Source: an uncultured bacterium
Lineage (GTDB): Bacteria; Bacillota; Clostridia; Lachnospirales; Lachnospiraceae
Direction of reading: 5' to 3'
DNA: 64,000 bases
NCBI GenBank assembly: GCA_947647735.1
Contig: CANSLJ010000002.1
Coordinates: 207,147 to 271,146, forward strand
Position numbers and translations under genes: made by a program. The notes under the pieces are model-generated. The model searched no databases, was not told the origin of the DNA, and worked only from the letters and a program-made list of their open reading frames with translations. Below are positions 41,341-50,423 of the stretch, piece after piece (within the stretch, counting starts at the first letter, position 1; each line of letters opens with the position of its first letter).

Positions 41341-42258
41341 TCACGGATCTCTGCTCCCATGCCGCAGAGGCACTCTAGCCGCCGGAACCACCTCGGACGC
41401 CGGTCCGGTATGTACCGCCTGATCGTCAAAGAAGATATGCGCTCCAAAAGCCTTCAGAATATCCTTTTTCTGAATCCCTCCCAGAAAAAAAGCTTCGTCT
41501 ATCCTGACACCCCAGGCGCGCAAAGTACGGATCACCCGCTCATGGGCGGGCGCGCTCCTCGCAGTCACGAGCGCCGTCCTGATCGGCGCCTGCTCCTGAG
41601 GAAATTCTTTCTGCAACTCCGAGAGCGTCTTCAAAAACTTGGCAAAAGGTCCCGCCTGCAGCGGATTTTTTGCATTTTCTTGTTCATTCCTCTCGAAAGC
41701 TTCCAACCCCTTTTCCTGAAAGATCCGCTCTGATTCATCGGAAAAAAGCACCGCATCTCCGTCAAAAGCAATCCTGATCTGACTGATATCCCCGTCACAG
41801 TTATAAGTATGGATTCCCTCACCACAGATGATCCCCGCCGCAATGCCGCTGTCAATGGCACCCTGTACGTCCTCCTCATAAGCCGATAAAAACAGGTCTG
41901 TTTTAAAAGCCGCCAGATATGGTGCGAGGGAAACTCCACTGACCAGTGCAGCCCTTGTAATATCAAGCCCATATTCCTGAATCGCGTTAAACACCCTGAG
42001 CGATGTATCCGGACTGTTTCGGGACATGACAATGACTTCCACACGTCCTTCCTGCCCGGGTATCTTATTCAGATTCAACAGCGCCCTGATCAGCGCAAAC
42101 CCGGGGCCCGGCTTTAACAGTTCCTGTTCATGCTCCACCTGATAGCTGCAATAGGCGTCCACACCCTCCCGCTCAAAAAGTTCGTTTTCCTTCGACAGGT
42201 CAAAAAGCGCCCTCGAAGACACACCGATCACCAGCCTGCTGCCCAGATCAAATGCCAT
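41341..42258 (-). CDS. Cytosolic 5'-nucleotidase (IMP/GMP type family)
   Basis: A 305-residue protein of the 5'-nucleotidase family PF06189 (NT5C1-like): LVIGVSSRALFDL at the N-terminus, VIVMSRNSPDTSLRVFNAI, FLSAYEEDVQ, IRIAFDGDAVLFSDESE (HAD-like acidic motif) and IFFDDQAVH. It dephosphorylates nucleoside monophosphates; substrate not resolved. AAAGGAG lies five bases before the ATG. The region after the stop (41250-41340) holds an imperfect direct repeat of the gene's 3' end (GCGG..GGGAGCAGAG.T). Confidence 0.85.
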   Translation of the reverse strand: MAFDLGSRLVIGVSSRALFDLSKENELFEREGVDAYCSYQVEHEQELLKPGPGFALIRALLNLNKIPGQEGRVEVIVMSRNSPDTSLRVFNAIQEYGLDITRAALVSGVSLAPYLAAFKTDLFLSAYEEDVQGAIDSGIAAGIICGEGIHTYNCDGDISQIRIAFDGDAVLFSDESERIFQEKGLEAFERNEQENAKNPLQAGPFAKFLKTLSELQKEFPQEQAPIRTALVTARSAPAHERVIRTLRAWGVRIDEAFFLGGIQKKDILKAFGAHIFFDDQAVHTGPASEVVPAARVPLRHGSRDP

Positions 42259-42288
42259 ATCCGCTCCTTTCCGCCGGTTATCCCGGCA

Positions 42289-42909
42289 CTAACGGAGCCT
42301 TCTGCACTCAAACCTCTCTCTGGTGGCAAGACAGTATTTCAGTTCTTCATACCGCTCCGTGATATCTCCCGGCTTCACTTCCACATCTATCGCGATCGCC
42401 ATCGTATTGATCATCTCGTCGGTCAGCCTGTCTTTCATGGTCGTCAGTATCTGCAGCTTTTCTTTACAGGTATCGGCATCCAGATATGCCAGTACCATGG
42501 GATCTATTCCCGGCTCCGTATTTTTTTCAGGGGACTGCTTCCGCCAGGCCTGCCCCGGCTTTTCAGCATTACTGTCCGTTTCGTATGACGCAGAATTTTC
42601 CGGTTTCCTTTCCGCATCATTCTCTGTCTGCGATATTGGCATGCTGGCTGTTTCCTGCCCTACAAGACCTGCGGCACCGCTCTCCACCAGTTCAAACCGC
42701 TTTTTCTGCATTACATGAGGATATTTCTCTTTGTCCACAGGACCTGCAAACATGGAAAGTTCCCTCGCATATACCCCGTAATCTCCGTAAAGTGCCTGAT
42801 AGACAACCAGTTTTTCACCGGTTTCCGTATGCTCCGCCACTGTTATGACGCGATAGCAGTTCCCCTTAAAATGTTTATAAATTTCCCCCGGTTTTGGAAG
42901 CTGTCTCAT
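42289..42909 (-). CDS. DUF1653-domain protein
   Basis: A 206-residue protein. Residues 1-75 are DUF1653: PKPGEIYKHFKGNCYRVITVAEHTETGE, VVYQALYGDYGVYARELSMF. A Ser/Glu/Asn-rich linker (about 80-130) follows, then a helical C-terminus (DADTCKEKLQILTTMKDRLTD..). DUF1653 is a small beta-domain of unknown function. AGAGGA precedes the ATG; the 5'-nucleotidase begins 30 bp after its stop. Confidence 0.82.
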   Translation of the reverse strand: MRQLPKPGEIYKHFKGNCYRVITVAEHTETGEKLVVYQALYGDYGVYARELSMFAGPVDKEKYPHVMQKKRFELVESGAAGLVGQETASMPISQTENDAERKPENSASYETDSNAEKPGQAWRKQSPEKNTEPGIDPMVLAYLDADTCKEKLQILTTMKDRLTDEMINTMAIAIDVEVKPGDITERYEELKYCLATRERFECRRLR

Positions 42910-43033
42910 ACAAATCCTCTTTCTGTCTGCCGCTTCTTCCTGATCTTCTTCCGACAGACATTATTAGTATACCCCCAAAAACCATTTTTGTCATGCCTAA
43001 TATACCAGAAGAAGTGTCCCATAATCAGGACTC

Positions 43034-43071
43034 AAAAAAGACATGGGACTTTTTTTAAAAGCCCCACATCT
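43034..43071 (-). terminator. Terminator after the anti-sigma-like gene
   Basis: On the - strand AGATGTGGGGC and GTCCCATGTCT pair over 11 positions (three G-U) and are followed by TTTTT. It lies 18 bp past the stop at 43089. Confidence 0.65.
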
Positions 43072-43088
43072 TTCTTTTAAACCTTATA

Positions 43089-44309
43089 TCATCCCTGCCT
43101 CACCAGTTCAAACGTCCCGTAAACCTCCTTCGTCTCCGCATTATAAGCCTCCAGTTCGATCCTGTCCCCGAGCTCCATCTTTGTCAGGCTGAGTTTCCAC
43201 AGATTCTCATTTTCATTCAGTATTTCCGTGCCGGACGCCATTCTGATTCTGTGCTCCTCCCCTGCGCCCGCTCCGGCAAGGCGGAAGCACGGCATTTTTG
43301 ACCAGTCTTCACTGTTATATTTAAACAGTATTTCCAGATAAGTCCCGAGCTCCGTCTGCGTAACCTGCGCGCTTTCAATAACAGCCTCTGTTCCCGGGAT
43401 CTGTGCCGCGCCCGACGGTGCGTAGGCTGCTGCCACGGAATTGCTGATATCTGTCAGCGTAAACCTGATCTCCGTTCTCATGATATCCTCCATATCCGTC
43501 ATCGTCTCATCCCAGAGGATTCCCGTGCAGACCACATCCAGCGTCTGCTCTTTCACTGTTTTTCCACACTCGACCATAATATCCATCACATCATCGCTGA
43601 CGTACTGGAAATAGATGGTTGACACGGCGATCCCCAGTTCATCTGTATTCTGAATGGCAGCATTCACATGTTTTATCTCAAGATTTTTGGAAGCCGCATA
43701 TTCCCCGGCACTGAGGTCACTGTCCAGTCCCCAGTCGCGCACAGGATCCTCCAGCATCGCATCCTCCGGTACAAAGAAATAGCGCCCCTCTTCTTTCGCC
43801 TTCGCCTCGATCACGACATAGATGCTCTCACTGTCGCACATCGCCTCTTTCACCGTATAATCCGCGAGCATGCCGTCCGTGATCTCCTTCTTTTCCTGCT
43901 CCTGTTCCGTCACCGGCACGATCAGATCCTCCGCCTCCACGGGAGGTACCGCATTTTCATTTCCTCCTCTCAGAAAGTCCAATATGCCAAAGTGCTTCCC
44001 CACCGCATAGGCGCTTGTTCCGAGCAAAGTAACCGATACGAGGATAAACGCCGCCGCTTTCAAAACAGAGATTCCCCCTGCCGCCTTCCTTCTTCCCCCG
44101 TCTCTTCTGTTGCTATTCCTGCTGCCCATGCCATCGCTTCCCCTTCCGCCATTTTTATTTTTACTCCCGCTGATCCTTCCGTTATCCTTATTATGATATC
44201 CGCCCCTCTCCGGCAGATCCTCCAGTGTCTGTACATACCCTCTCCACACGCTCTCCGGAATATCCATTTCGTCCCTCAGTCCGTTTACCATATCATCAAA
44301 TCTGCTCAT
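43089..44309 (-). CDS. Anti-sigma-factor-like membrane protein (second locus)
   Basis: A 406-residue protein: cytoplasmic N-terminus (1-80) with an Asn/Gly/Arg-rich stretch (SGSKNKNGGRGSDGMGSRNS), one membrane helix (about 82-103), and a large outer region of beta character, including FVPEDAMLEDPVRDWGLDSD. This is the layout of DUF4179-type anti-sigma proteins. It begins 14 bp after the sigma-factor gene stop. The outer domain would sense an unknown envelope signal. Confidence 0.78.
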   Translation of the reverse strand: MSRFDDMVNGLRDEMDIPESVWRGYVQTLEDLPERGGYHNKDNGRISGSKNKNGGRGSDGMGSRNSNRRDGGRRKAAGGISVLKAAAFILVSVTLLGTSAYAVGKHFGILDFLRGGNENAVPPVEAEDLIVPVTEQEQEKKEITDGMLADYTVKEAMCDSESIYVVIEAKAKEEGRYFFVPEDAMLEDPVRDWGLDSDLSAGEYAASKNLEIKHVNAAIQNTDELGIAVSTIYFQYVSDDVMDIMVECGKTVKEQTLDVVCTGILWDETMTDMEDIMRTEIRFTLTDISNSVAAAYAPSGAAQIPGTEAVIESAQVTQTELGTYLEILFKYNSEDWSKMPCFRLAGAGAGEEHRIRMASGTEILNENENLWKLSLTKMELGDRIELEAYNAETKEVYGTFELVRQG

Positions 44310-44323
44310 AGATCATTCCTCCT

Positions 44324-44857
44324 TTATGCTCTCGCCCCGAATCTTCTGCTGCTCACCATACTGCTTTTTTCGTACATGCGCTCCATCTTTTCCCTTGCTG
44401 CCGCAAGCCTGCTCCGCACCGTACTCTCATTGACTTTCAGCATCTCTGCCACTTCCCTCGTCTTAAACCCCTGCACGTAATATAAAATAACTACTGTGCG
44501 GTGCTTCTGATCCAGACAGTTCAGAAAGTCCTCCCATTCCACATTGATATAACTCTCATCCTGGGAGCCTCTCTCTATGATCTCCCCGCCTGATACCATA
44601 TTTTTTCTCTGTCTGCAGATCTCATTACAGTGATTGATCAAGATCTTCGTCATCCATGTCTTAAAATAGCGGTCCTGCTTTAATGTCCCAATCTTTTCCC
44701 AGCATGTCAGAGCGGTCTCCTGCATGGCGTCCAGCACATCCTCGTCATTTCTGAGGATAGCCTTCGCCACCTTATACATATTCTGTGCCTGCCCCTGCAT
44801 CAGATCCTCAAACGCTTCTTTATTATGTTTTTTAGCTCTTTTCACTAACTGTTCCAT
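44324..44857 (-). CDS. ECF-type RNA polymerase sigma factor (second locus)
   Basis: A 177-residue sigma factor: region 2 (KHNKEAFEDLMQGQAQNMYKVAKAILRN, DVLDAMQETALTCWEKI) and region 4 (HRTVVILYYVQGFKTREVAEMLKVNESTVRSRLAAAREKME). The frame is open back to 45064, but residues before MEQLVKRAKKHN do not fit the family, so the ATG at 44857 is preferred; GGGAGA lies somewhat far upstream (12 bases). It is coupled to the membrane regulator downstream. The C-terminus is basic. Confidence 0.87.
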   Translation of the reverse strand: MEQLVKRAKKHNKEAFEDLMQGQAQNMYKVAKAILRNDEDVLDAMQETALTCWEKIGTLKQDRYFKTWMTKILINHCNEICRQRKNMVSGGEIIERGSQDESYINVEWEDFLNCLDQKHRTVVILYYVQGFKTREVAEMLKVNESTVRSRLAAAREKMERMYEKSSMVSSRRFGARA

Positions 44858-45049
44858 CCGTATTTTCTTTCTCCCTTCTGTCAGTCCCGGGAACTTACTT
44901 TTCAGATTTGCAAATCCTGTCAACAGACCTGTTTTCAACTCTCCTGTCTGTTTTATACTCATTAGATGGAGATATCCGGTTTTTTGTCCAAAAAAAATTA
45001 TTATAAATAAAAAAACGCTGCCACGCTTTACAAAACAGCTTAACCTCAC

Positions 45050-45077
45050 AAAAAGCACCCGCACGAATGCAGATGCT
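45050..45077 (-). terminator. Terminator after holA
   Basis: On the - strand AGCATC / GGTGCT and an inner GCA / TGC closing a TTCG loop are followed by TTTTT. It ends the holA transcript (stop 45104) before the sigma-factor gene. A second weaker GCTG / CAGC plus T7 lies at about 45010-45040. Confidence 0.6.
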
Positions 45078-45103
45078 CTCCGATAGTTTTTTCCTGTTTT
45101 TCA

Positions 45104-46093
45104 TTATTTCTGATCTCTACTGCTGTATTTTACGATAAGAAGTTCCACGCTGAGCCGCTCCCCTATCTTCCCCGATTTAAAAGCATATTCCGTCTCCGCG
45201 CAGTCCTCCAGCGCCTGTTTCAGAAATGCGCTCTTAAATCCTGAAGCCTGCCTCATGTATTTTCCGGCAACAAAACCGGGCAGTCCTGCCTTCTCGCCTA
45301 TCACCGCCTGTGGATATCCTTTTTTCGCCAGTTCCTTCACCTGTAGAAGCTGGTTAAACTGCCTGCTGATCAGATACAGGATACGCATGGGCGGCTCCCG
45401 CAGGGCGAGGAGATCATAGTACAGTTTCAGCGCCTGCTCCCCTCTGCCGTTTGCGATGGCAGTTATCATATCAAAAATATGATTTTGTACCTGGGGCACA
45501 CAGATCTCCCCCACATCCTCCGATGTGATAACGTCCCGATCCAGCGTATAACAGAGCAGCTTTTCCAGTTCTTTCCTGATATTTTCCATATCGTCGCCTG
45601 TCCCCTCCAGAAAAAACTGAAGTGTCTGAGGCGAGATCTGCTTTCCCTCCTTTTTCAGAATGCCGCACACCCACCTTTGCAGGGTCTTTGCATCCTGCCT
45701 GCCGAACTGCGCCGCATAGCCCAGTTTTTTTACGGCTTTGTAAAGCCCGCTCCGCTTATCCACTTCTCTCTCCACAAAAACAAAGCTGCTGCTCTCCGCC
45801 GGATTTTTCAGATACTCCGCCAGTTTTTCTCCGCCGGATTTCATCAACTCCGTATTTTCCAGTATTATGACACGCCTGTCAGCAAAGAAAGGCAGCGTCT
45901 CCGCCATATCGATGATCTGAGGTACGGAAACGCCTTTTCCTTCAAACCGATTTATATTCATATCGCTGCCGCCATTTAACAATGCATCCCGGAGCTTGTC
46001 CCGGTACTGCCTGATCAAATAGGCTTCCTCGCCGTAGAGCAGATAGATCTGCTTTAATTGTCCTGATTTAATATCTTCTGCGATCCTTTGCAT
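45104..46093 (-). CDS. holA: DNA polymerase III delta subunit
   Basis: A 329-residue clamp-loader subunit: QIYLLYGEEAYLIRQYRDKL at the N-terminus, ETLPFFADRRVIILEN, an AAA+-like fold without a working Walker A, and a C-terminal helical collar domain (LREPPMRILYLISRQFNQLLQVKEL). It opens the beta clamp in the clamp-loader complex. The ATG at 46093 is chosen because AAAGGA lies nine bases upstream; an in-frame start at 46123 has weaker support. comEC and holA are usually neighbours; here hicAB lies between them. Confidence 0.92.
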   Translation of the reverse strand: MQRIAEDIKSGQLKQIYLLYGEEAYLIRQYRDKLRDALLNGGSDMNINRFEGKGVSVPQIIDMAETLPFFADRRVIILENTELMKSGGEKLAEYLKNPAESSSFVFVEREVDKRSGLYKAVKKLGYAAQFGRQDAKTLQRWVCGILKKEGKQISPQTLQFFLEGTGDDMENIRKELEKLLCYTLDRDVITSEDVGEICVPQVQNHIFDMITAIANGRGEQALKLYYDLLALREPPMRILYLISRQFNQLLQVKELAKKGYPQAVIGEKAGLPGFVAGKYMRQASGFKSAFLKQALEDCAETEYAFKSGKIGERLSVELLIVKYSSRDQK

Positions 46094-46138
46094 GTATGGG
46101 TGTCCTTTCCTGTTTTCTATCACAAATATAGTATCCTT

Positions 46139-46561
46139 TTAGTGTATCAGGCTGATCTTTTCCAAAAGCGCCTCCTGAAGCACTTTTGATACATTAATTT
46201 TTTCTTTCTCTGCAGCCTTATTCATCCAGTTAGGTATCGTAACATTTTTCCGCACCATTTTATTATCTGCCTTTTTACGGTACTTTACAAAATCTACATC
46301 CACCAGGGAAATATAACTTTTTCCTGCAGATGCAAATTCTGATTTATCCAGATCAATTTCATCTATTTCACTCGGCTCAGGAATAGGACGATTCATATCT
46401 TCCAGCGTAATACCCGATATGCCGATAGCATCTCTTGCCATTTCTATAGAGTCCGCCACCCCAAATCCTTCCGTCAGGATTTCCAGGTCCGGTACTTCAA
46501 TTAAAATTGTATTCTTTTCATCACTCGTTTTCGTAAATATAACAGGATATGCGTACTTCAT
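46139..46561 (-). CDS. hicB: HicB-family antitoxin
   Basis: A 140-residue antitoxin: partial RNase-H-like fold (MKYAYPVIFTKTSDEKNTILIEVPDLEI, EGFGVADSIEMARDAIGI), then a ribbon-helix-helix or helix-turn-helix-like C-terminus (KMVRKNVTIPNWMNKAAEKEKINVSKVLQEAL). It neutralises HicA and binds the operon promoter. Starts at ATG 46561 (GGAGG five bases before), 21 bp after the hicA stop. The RHH-like tail (NVTIPNWMNKAAEK) is typical of DNA-binding HicB forms. Confidence 0.9.
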   Translation of the reverse strand: MKYAYPVIFTKTSDEKNTILIEVPDLEILTEGFGVADSIEMARDAIGISGITLEDMNRPIPEPSEIDEIDLDKSEFASAGKSYISLVDVDFVKYRKKADNKMVRKNVTIPNWMNKAAEKEKINVSKVLQEALLEKISLIH

Positions 46562-46582
46562 TTTATCCTCCTTCTCCACTCT

Positions 46583-46753
46583 TTATAGTCCCCATCTTTT
46601 GAGTATTGCTCTTGCCAATTGTTCATTAATCTCTCTATGCCTGGGAATCTTTTCTATCTGTTCATTGCGGATATAAATATCATGATTTCCCCCATGCCGA
46701 TAAAATGTAAATCCAACAGTCTCTAATTTTTTTATTAGCTCCCTTTGCCTCAT
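46583..46753 (-). CDS. hicA: HicA-family mRNA interferase toxin
   Basis: A 56-residue dsRBD-fold toxin: RELIKKLETVGFTFYRHGGN, catalytic His24 in GGNHDIYIR, and IPRHREINEQLARAILK. AGGAG lies eight bases before the ATG at 46753. HicA cleaves mRNA; HicB encoded just downstream is the antidote. All key residues look intact, so this is a probably active pair. Confidence 0.9.
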   Translation of the reverse strand: MRQRELIKKLETVGFTFYRHGGNHDIYIRNEQIEKIPRHREINEQLARAILKRWGL

Positions 46754-46770
46754 CTGTATTTCTCCTCTAT

Positions 46771-46799
46771 ACTATACGCATCAATGCGTATTGTGTCAA
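46771..46799 (-). promoter_or_regulatory. hicAB promoter with palindromic operator in the spacer
   Basis: A consensus -35 TTGACA (46794-46799), 17-bp spacer and -10 TATAGT (46771-46776). The spacer contains ATACGCA TTGA TGCGTAT (46774-46791), a perfect 7-bp inverted repeat, a fitting site for HicB autorepression. It starts 5 bp from the comEC stop-side boundary (46805). Confidence 0.88.
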
Positions 46800-46804
46800 G
46801 ATTT

Positions 46805-49255
46805 TTACTTTCTCTTCTGCCTTAAAAACTCCTCCACCCGGATTCTCCCGTTCTGAACCCGTATTGTGACAGCCCCGCCTTCCGGCGTCTGGTATACATG
46901 ACATCCCTGTCGTTCCAACCTCTCCATCAGTTCTCCATGAGGATGACCATAGCGATTATCCTTTCCGGCAGATATGATCGCATAGACCGGATCAGTCATT
47001 TCCAGAAACTCCTGCGGCGTAGAATATTTTGAACCATGATGTGCCACCTTTAAAACCGTGAGGGGCTCTCTTTCTTCCAACTCCGAAAGCAGTTCCTTCT
47101 CAGGTGTCCCGGTCACATCCCCGGTCAGCAGCATGCGGAATTCTTCATATTCTGCATAAAGCACTATGGATATTTCATTGACTTCATCAGTCATAATCCC
47201 CCTCTCAGGCCCGAGACAAGTGAACCTCAGATTTTTATCCCGCAAGACATCTCCTCTTCCGATATAATAGACAGGAATGTCATATTCTGACGCCCTGCTT
47301 CGCAGTTCGAACAGTTTTTCATCTTTTATTTCCTGTGAAGCATCCGGCAGGATCAGACTTTTTATCCTGACACCATAGCCTGCCTGTTCCATAAGTTCCA
47401 TAACGCCGGATATATGATCTTCATCCGGATGGGTCAGAAAGACCGTCTCCAGTTCCCCGATTCCCTCGCTTTCCAGAAAGGGCAGTATCTGGTACTTTCC
47501 CACTTTGGATCTGCTGGTGGAACCGCCGTCCACCATGTAGCAGTTTCCATTATCTCCCCGCATCACGATACAGTCTCCCTGCCCCACATCCAGAAAGGTA
47601 ACTGTAAAACCGCCGACGGGACGCAGTGTGAGCAGCCATATCATTCCCAAAAGCATCAACCCCTGCACAAGCGCAGGGATCCGGGCAAATTTCACGCCCT
47701 CTTTCGTTTTTTTGCGTTTTTTTCCAATCCTTCCATCTATCTTTTCCTGTCCGCTTCCCCTTCTGTCATGTACTGCCTCCCTGCGGCTTTCGCGCCCTCT
47801 CTCCTCCGCAAGCTCCTGCCAGAGGATCATAGAAAATAAAACGCCATAATACAAGATGATCTGCCAGATTTCCGGCCTCCCTGCTATTATAATCCCGCCC
47901 GGCAGTCTCAGTGCCGCCCGGCAGGAACTCTCATAGAGCCATAATATTGCCCTGTCCGGTATTCCCAGAAAGGACGCCGCTTCCGGCACCAGAAACCCCG
48001 CTGCCATAGAAATCATGCCAAACGCCAGCACAAGGCTCATCAGTGGAATCACATATAAATTTAATATCAGGGAATAAAGAGGATATACATAATAGAAATA
48101 AAACAGGATCGGCAGAGTTGTGATCGCGATCGCGGTACTCAGACAAAGTCCCTCCATGACCAGACCGGTCATTCCTTTTTTCACTTCTTTTTCAGCTATC
48201 CTGAACAGATCAACAACGCTTCGCTCCTTTTTCTTATCACCAGATTCCCCTTTTGCTCCATGCTTTTGATCAAGCGTCCTGTGCACATCCGTCAAATCAC
48301 TTCCCGTCAACCTCCCCAGCACTTCTTTCCACCAGGGAAGCACCACCCCGATCCCGAGCACTGCTCCGAAAGACAGCAGAAACCCGCTATGCCTGACATA
48401 GAGCGGCTGCTCCGCCAGCATCAGGATCGCCGCAAGTGACAGAGCTGTCAGCATATCATAAGTCCTGCCAAAAAGCTCTGCCGCCAGATGCATCGCAAAC
48501 ATAAAGACCGCCCGCCAGGTGGATACTCCCATCCCCGTCATCAGGCCATAACACCACATAACACCAATCGCCGCAGGCGCTCTCAGCCAGAGAGGTATCC
48601 TGCATCTTTTCAAAAATCCGGAAACCGCCATGCCGAGAAGCGATATGTGAAGTCCCGATATCGATAAAATATGGATCAGCCCGTTTAACTGATACAGTTC
48701 CTTGACCTCTTCCTCCAGACCGTTTTTCTCTCCGAGAAGCATGGCTTTCAAAACCGAAGCTTCCTTTTCCGGATATATTTTTTCCAGTATTTCCGAGTAA
48801 TCACATTTAAGCTGAAACAATTTTTCTTTTAAGGGAAAACCGGAGCCTGACCGCTCCTGAATTTCTGCCTGATTTAATTTATAAGAAATGTTTAAGATCT
48901 GATAATACTCTTTAAGATCGAACTCTCCCGGGTTACTCGCCTCCCGAAAGAGAGATACTTTTCCCGAAACCCTGACGGTCTCTCCTATGTGCGGAAGCGA
49001 TTCACCGCTGTCCGCCTCTGTCATATAACACATGACTTGTCTGTCATTCTTATTTTCTGTACTGCTGACATATAAAACAGGTACCCTGCTGCCATACATG
49101 ACACGGTATTCTTTATTAATGACTCTTCCGGTCAATATAGTTTCTTCCCCGTCTTCGGGGCGAACCCACTCTCCGGGCTCCCTACTGTATACACAGCACA
49201 TCACCAGCAGTACAAAAAGCAGAGAGACCAGACAAAGTGGTCTTCTTATCTGCAT
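46805..49255 (-). CDS. comEC: DNA-uptake channel ComEC/Rec2
   Basis: An 816-residue protein with all three expected parts: an N-terminal OB-like outer domain (DUF4131, about 30-150), the competence membrane domain (about 190-500, LLGEKNGLEEEVKELYQLNGLIHILSISGLHISLLG region and many helices), and a C-terminal metallo-beta-lactamase domain (FLDVGQGDCIVMRG, THPDEDHISG, TGDVTG, VAHHGSKYS). It moves single-stranded DNA through the membrane. A basic insert (about 490-530) separates parts two and three. AGGAGG from repeat R7 precedes the ATG. ComEA is encoded upstream in the same strand series. Confidence 0.94.
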   Translation of the reverse strand: MQIRRPLCLVSLLFVLLVMCCVYSREPGEWVRPEDGEETILTGRVINKEYRVMYGSRVPVLYVSSTENKNDRQVMCYMTEADSGESLPHIGETVRVSGKVSLFREASNPGEFDLKEYYQILNISYKLNQAEIQERSGSGFPLKEKLFQLKCDYSEILEKIYPEKEASVLKAMLLGEKNGLEEEVKELYQLNGLIHILSISGLHISLLGMAVSGFLKRCRIPLWLRAPAAIGVMWCYGLMTGMGVSTWRAVFMFAMHLAAELFGRTYDMLTALSLAAILMLAEQPLYVRHSGFLLSFGAVLGIGVVLPWWKEVLGRLTGSDLTDVHRTLDQKHGAKGESGDKKKERSVVDLFRIAEKEVKKGMTGLVMEGLCLSTAIAITTLPILFYFYYVYPLYSLILNLYVIPLMSLVLAFGMISMAAGFLVPEAASFLGIPDRAILWLYESSCRAALRLPGGIIIAGRPEIWQIILYYGVLFSMILWQELAEERGRESRREAVHDRRGSGQEKIDGRIGKKRKKTKEGVKFARIPALVQGLMLLGMIWLLTLRPVGGFTVTFLDVGQGDCIVMRGDNGNCYMVDGGSTSRSKVGKYQILPFLESEGIGELETVFLTHPDEDHISGVMELMEQAGYGVRIKSLILPDASQEIKDEKLFELRSRASEYDIPVYYIGRGDVLRDKNLRFTCLGPERGIMTDEVNEISIVLYAEYEEFRMLLTGDVTGTPEKELLSELEEREPLTVLKVAHHGSKYSTPQEFLEMTDPVYAIISAGKDNRYGHPHGELMERLERQGCHVYQTPEGGAVTIRVQNGRIRVEEFLRQKRK

Positions 49256-49263
49256 TTGTCCCT

Positions 49264-49411
49264 CCTATTCCAGTTCCGCAGATTCCTCTTCCAGCACACA
49301 CTGCCGAAAACAATACGCAGCCGTCTTACGTCTGCATATTGTTTTGTGCGCTGTTCGGGTATCTGCTGATTCCAGTTCCGCATCTGCGCTCCCAGTGCCA
49401 ATAACCGCAGA
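49264..49411 (-). repeat. Family-R repeat R7, full copy plus truncated second copy
   Basis: A full copy covers 49264-49381. The outer arms GCAGATACC / GGAATCTGC pair with one mismatch; the core ACAAAACAATATG faces TATTGTTTT. On the - strand its right end is GCGGAACTGGAATAGGAGGG, which is the comEC ribosome site. A second, truncated copy overlaps its left boundary (49369-49411, matching the right-hand part of R9), so this site holds a tandem arrangement. Confidence 0.8.
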
Positions 49412-49420
49412 TCCGCAAAA

Positions 49421-50356
49421 CTATCCCTCAACCAGGTCCAGATTCCTCTCAAACACCGTCGTAAGGCTGACACTGTCCCTGAACGTGACATCCGTATTCC
49501 CGTCAACGGAAATCTGCACCTTATTTACTCCCGGCAGTTCCACCAGCGAATTCACGATCGAATACAACGTCACCTGAGACGTCACCTCACGGACCGGCGT
49601 CAGGAACTCCTCACTCAGATTCACGTAGCAGACCCGGTCTCTCACCGTTACGCTGAGTATCGTCACTGCCGGATTGACGGTCGGATATCCCGCCACGTTT
49701 TCCATCTGTCCGTCTTTTGCCGGGCCCTTGATCAGCTCCTCTACCACCTGCTGTTCCATGGAGATGTTACTGTTATAGATCACATTCCGGCTCACCTCAG
49801 TCAGGGCATCCCCCGCTTCATTGGCAAAGTAAAGCAAAAATTCCGTATCCACATAAGCATTGATCTCCGTCCCCGCATTATCGATGAAGGAATCTGCCGT
49901 CATTGCCCCCACCGGCACACCGATCGCATCCGTCAGTGTCTCGCCCAGTACGGAAAAGGTAACCGTATCGATACCGTCTATCTGTGTCAGCGTCCGTACT
50001 ACCGCCGCCCTTGCAAGCACCTCCACTATAGGCTCCTGCTTCATATACCCTTCGCTAAAATCCAGATTTATCTGTCCTTCGTTTAATGTAAAACTCTGAA
50101 ACGCATCCGCCAGCGGCGAAAGATATTCCGGCTTCTCCGCCGTATCCTGCAGCTGCGCAAACAACTCCTGCAGCAGCTCCTCCTTATCCGCCAACGGAGT
50201 ATCTGTCACATATTCTTCCGAGACCACCCGGGTTCCCTCTTTATTAACATAGTATATATCATAACTGTAACTGCCCTCCTTCTCCTTTCTGCCACAACCT
50301 GACAGAACTGTCACAAAAAGCAGCAGCATAACAGCCGACGCTATTCTCTTCCTCAT
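49421..50356 (-). CDS. GerMN-domain lipoprotein
   Basis: A 311-residue lipoprotein: signal MRKRIASAVMLLLFVTVLSGC with lipobox LSGC, then two GerMN repeats (about 45-165 and 170-295), with DIYYVNKEGTRVVSE, LLQELFAQL, INLDFSEGYM and VNLSEEFL. GerM is a sporulation/germination-linked lipoprotein in B. subtilis; the role here is likely envelope related. The ATG at 50356 has GAGG five bases upstream. It sits between the WalK-like kinase and comEC, in the arrangement common in Lachnospiraceae. Confidence 0.88.
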   Translation of the reverse strand: MRKRIASAVMLLLFVTVLSGCGRKEKEGSYSYDIYYVNKEGTRVVSEEYVTDTPLADKEELLQELFAQLQDTAEKPEYLSPLADAFQSFTLNEGQINLDFSEGYMKQEPIVEVLARAAVVRTLTQIDGIDTVTFSVLGETLTDAIGVPVGAMTADSFIDNAGTEINAYVDTEFLLYFANEAGDALTEVSRNVIYNSNISMEQQVVEELIKGPAKDGQMENVAGYPTVNPAVTILSVTVRDRVCYVNLSEEFLTPVREVTSQVTLYSIVNSLVELPGVNKVQISVDGNTDVTFRDSVSLTTVFERNLDLVEG

Positions 50357-50423
50357 AACTTCCTCATTTCCACGCACCTGCACTTATCTGCGCATATCTT
50401 CCGGCACCGATCACAACATCTTT

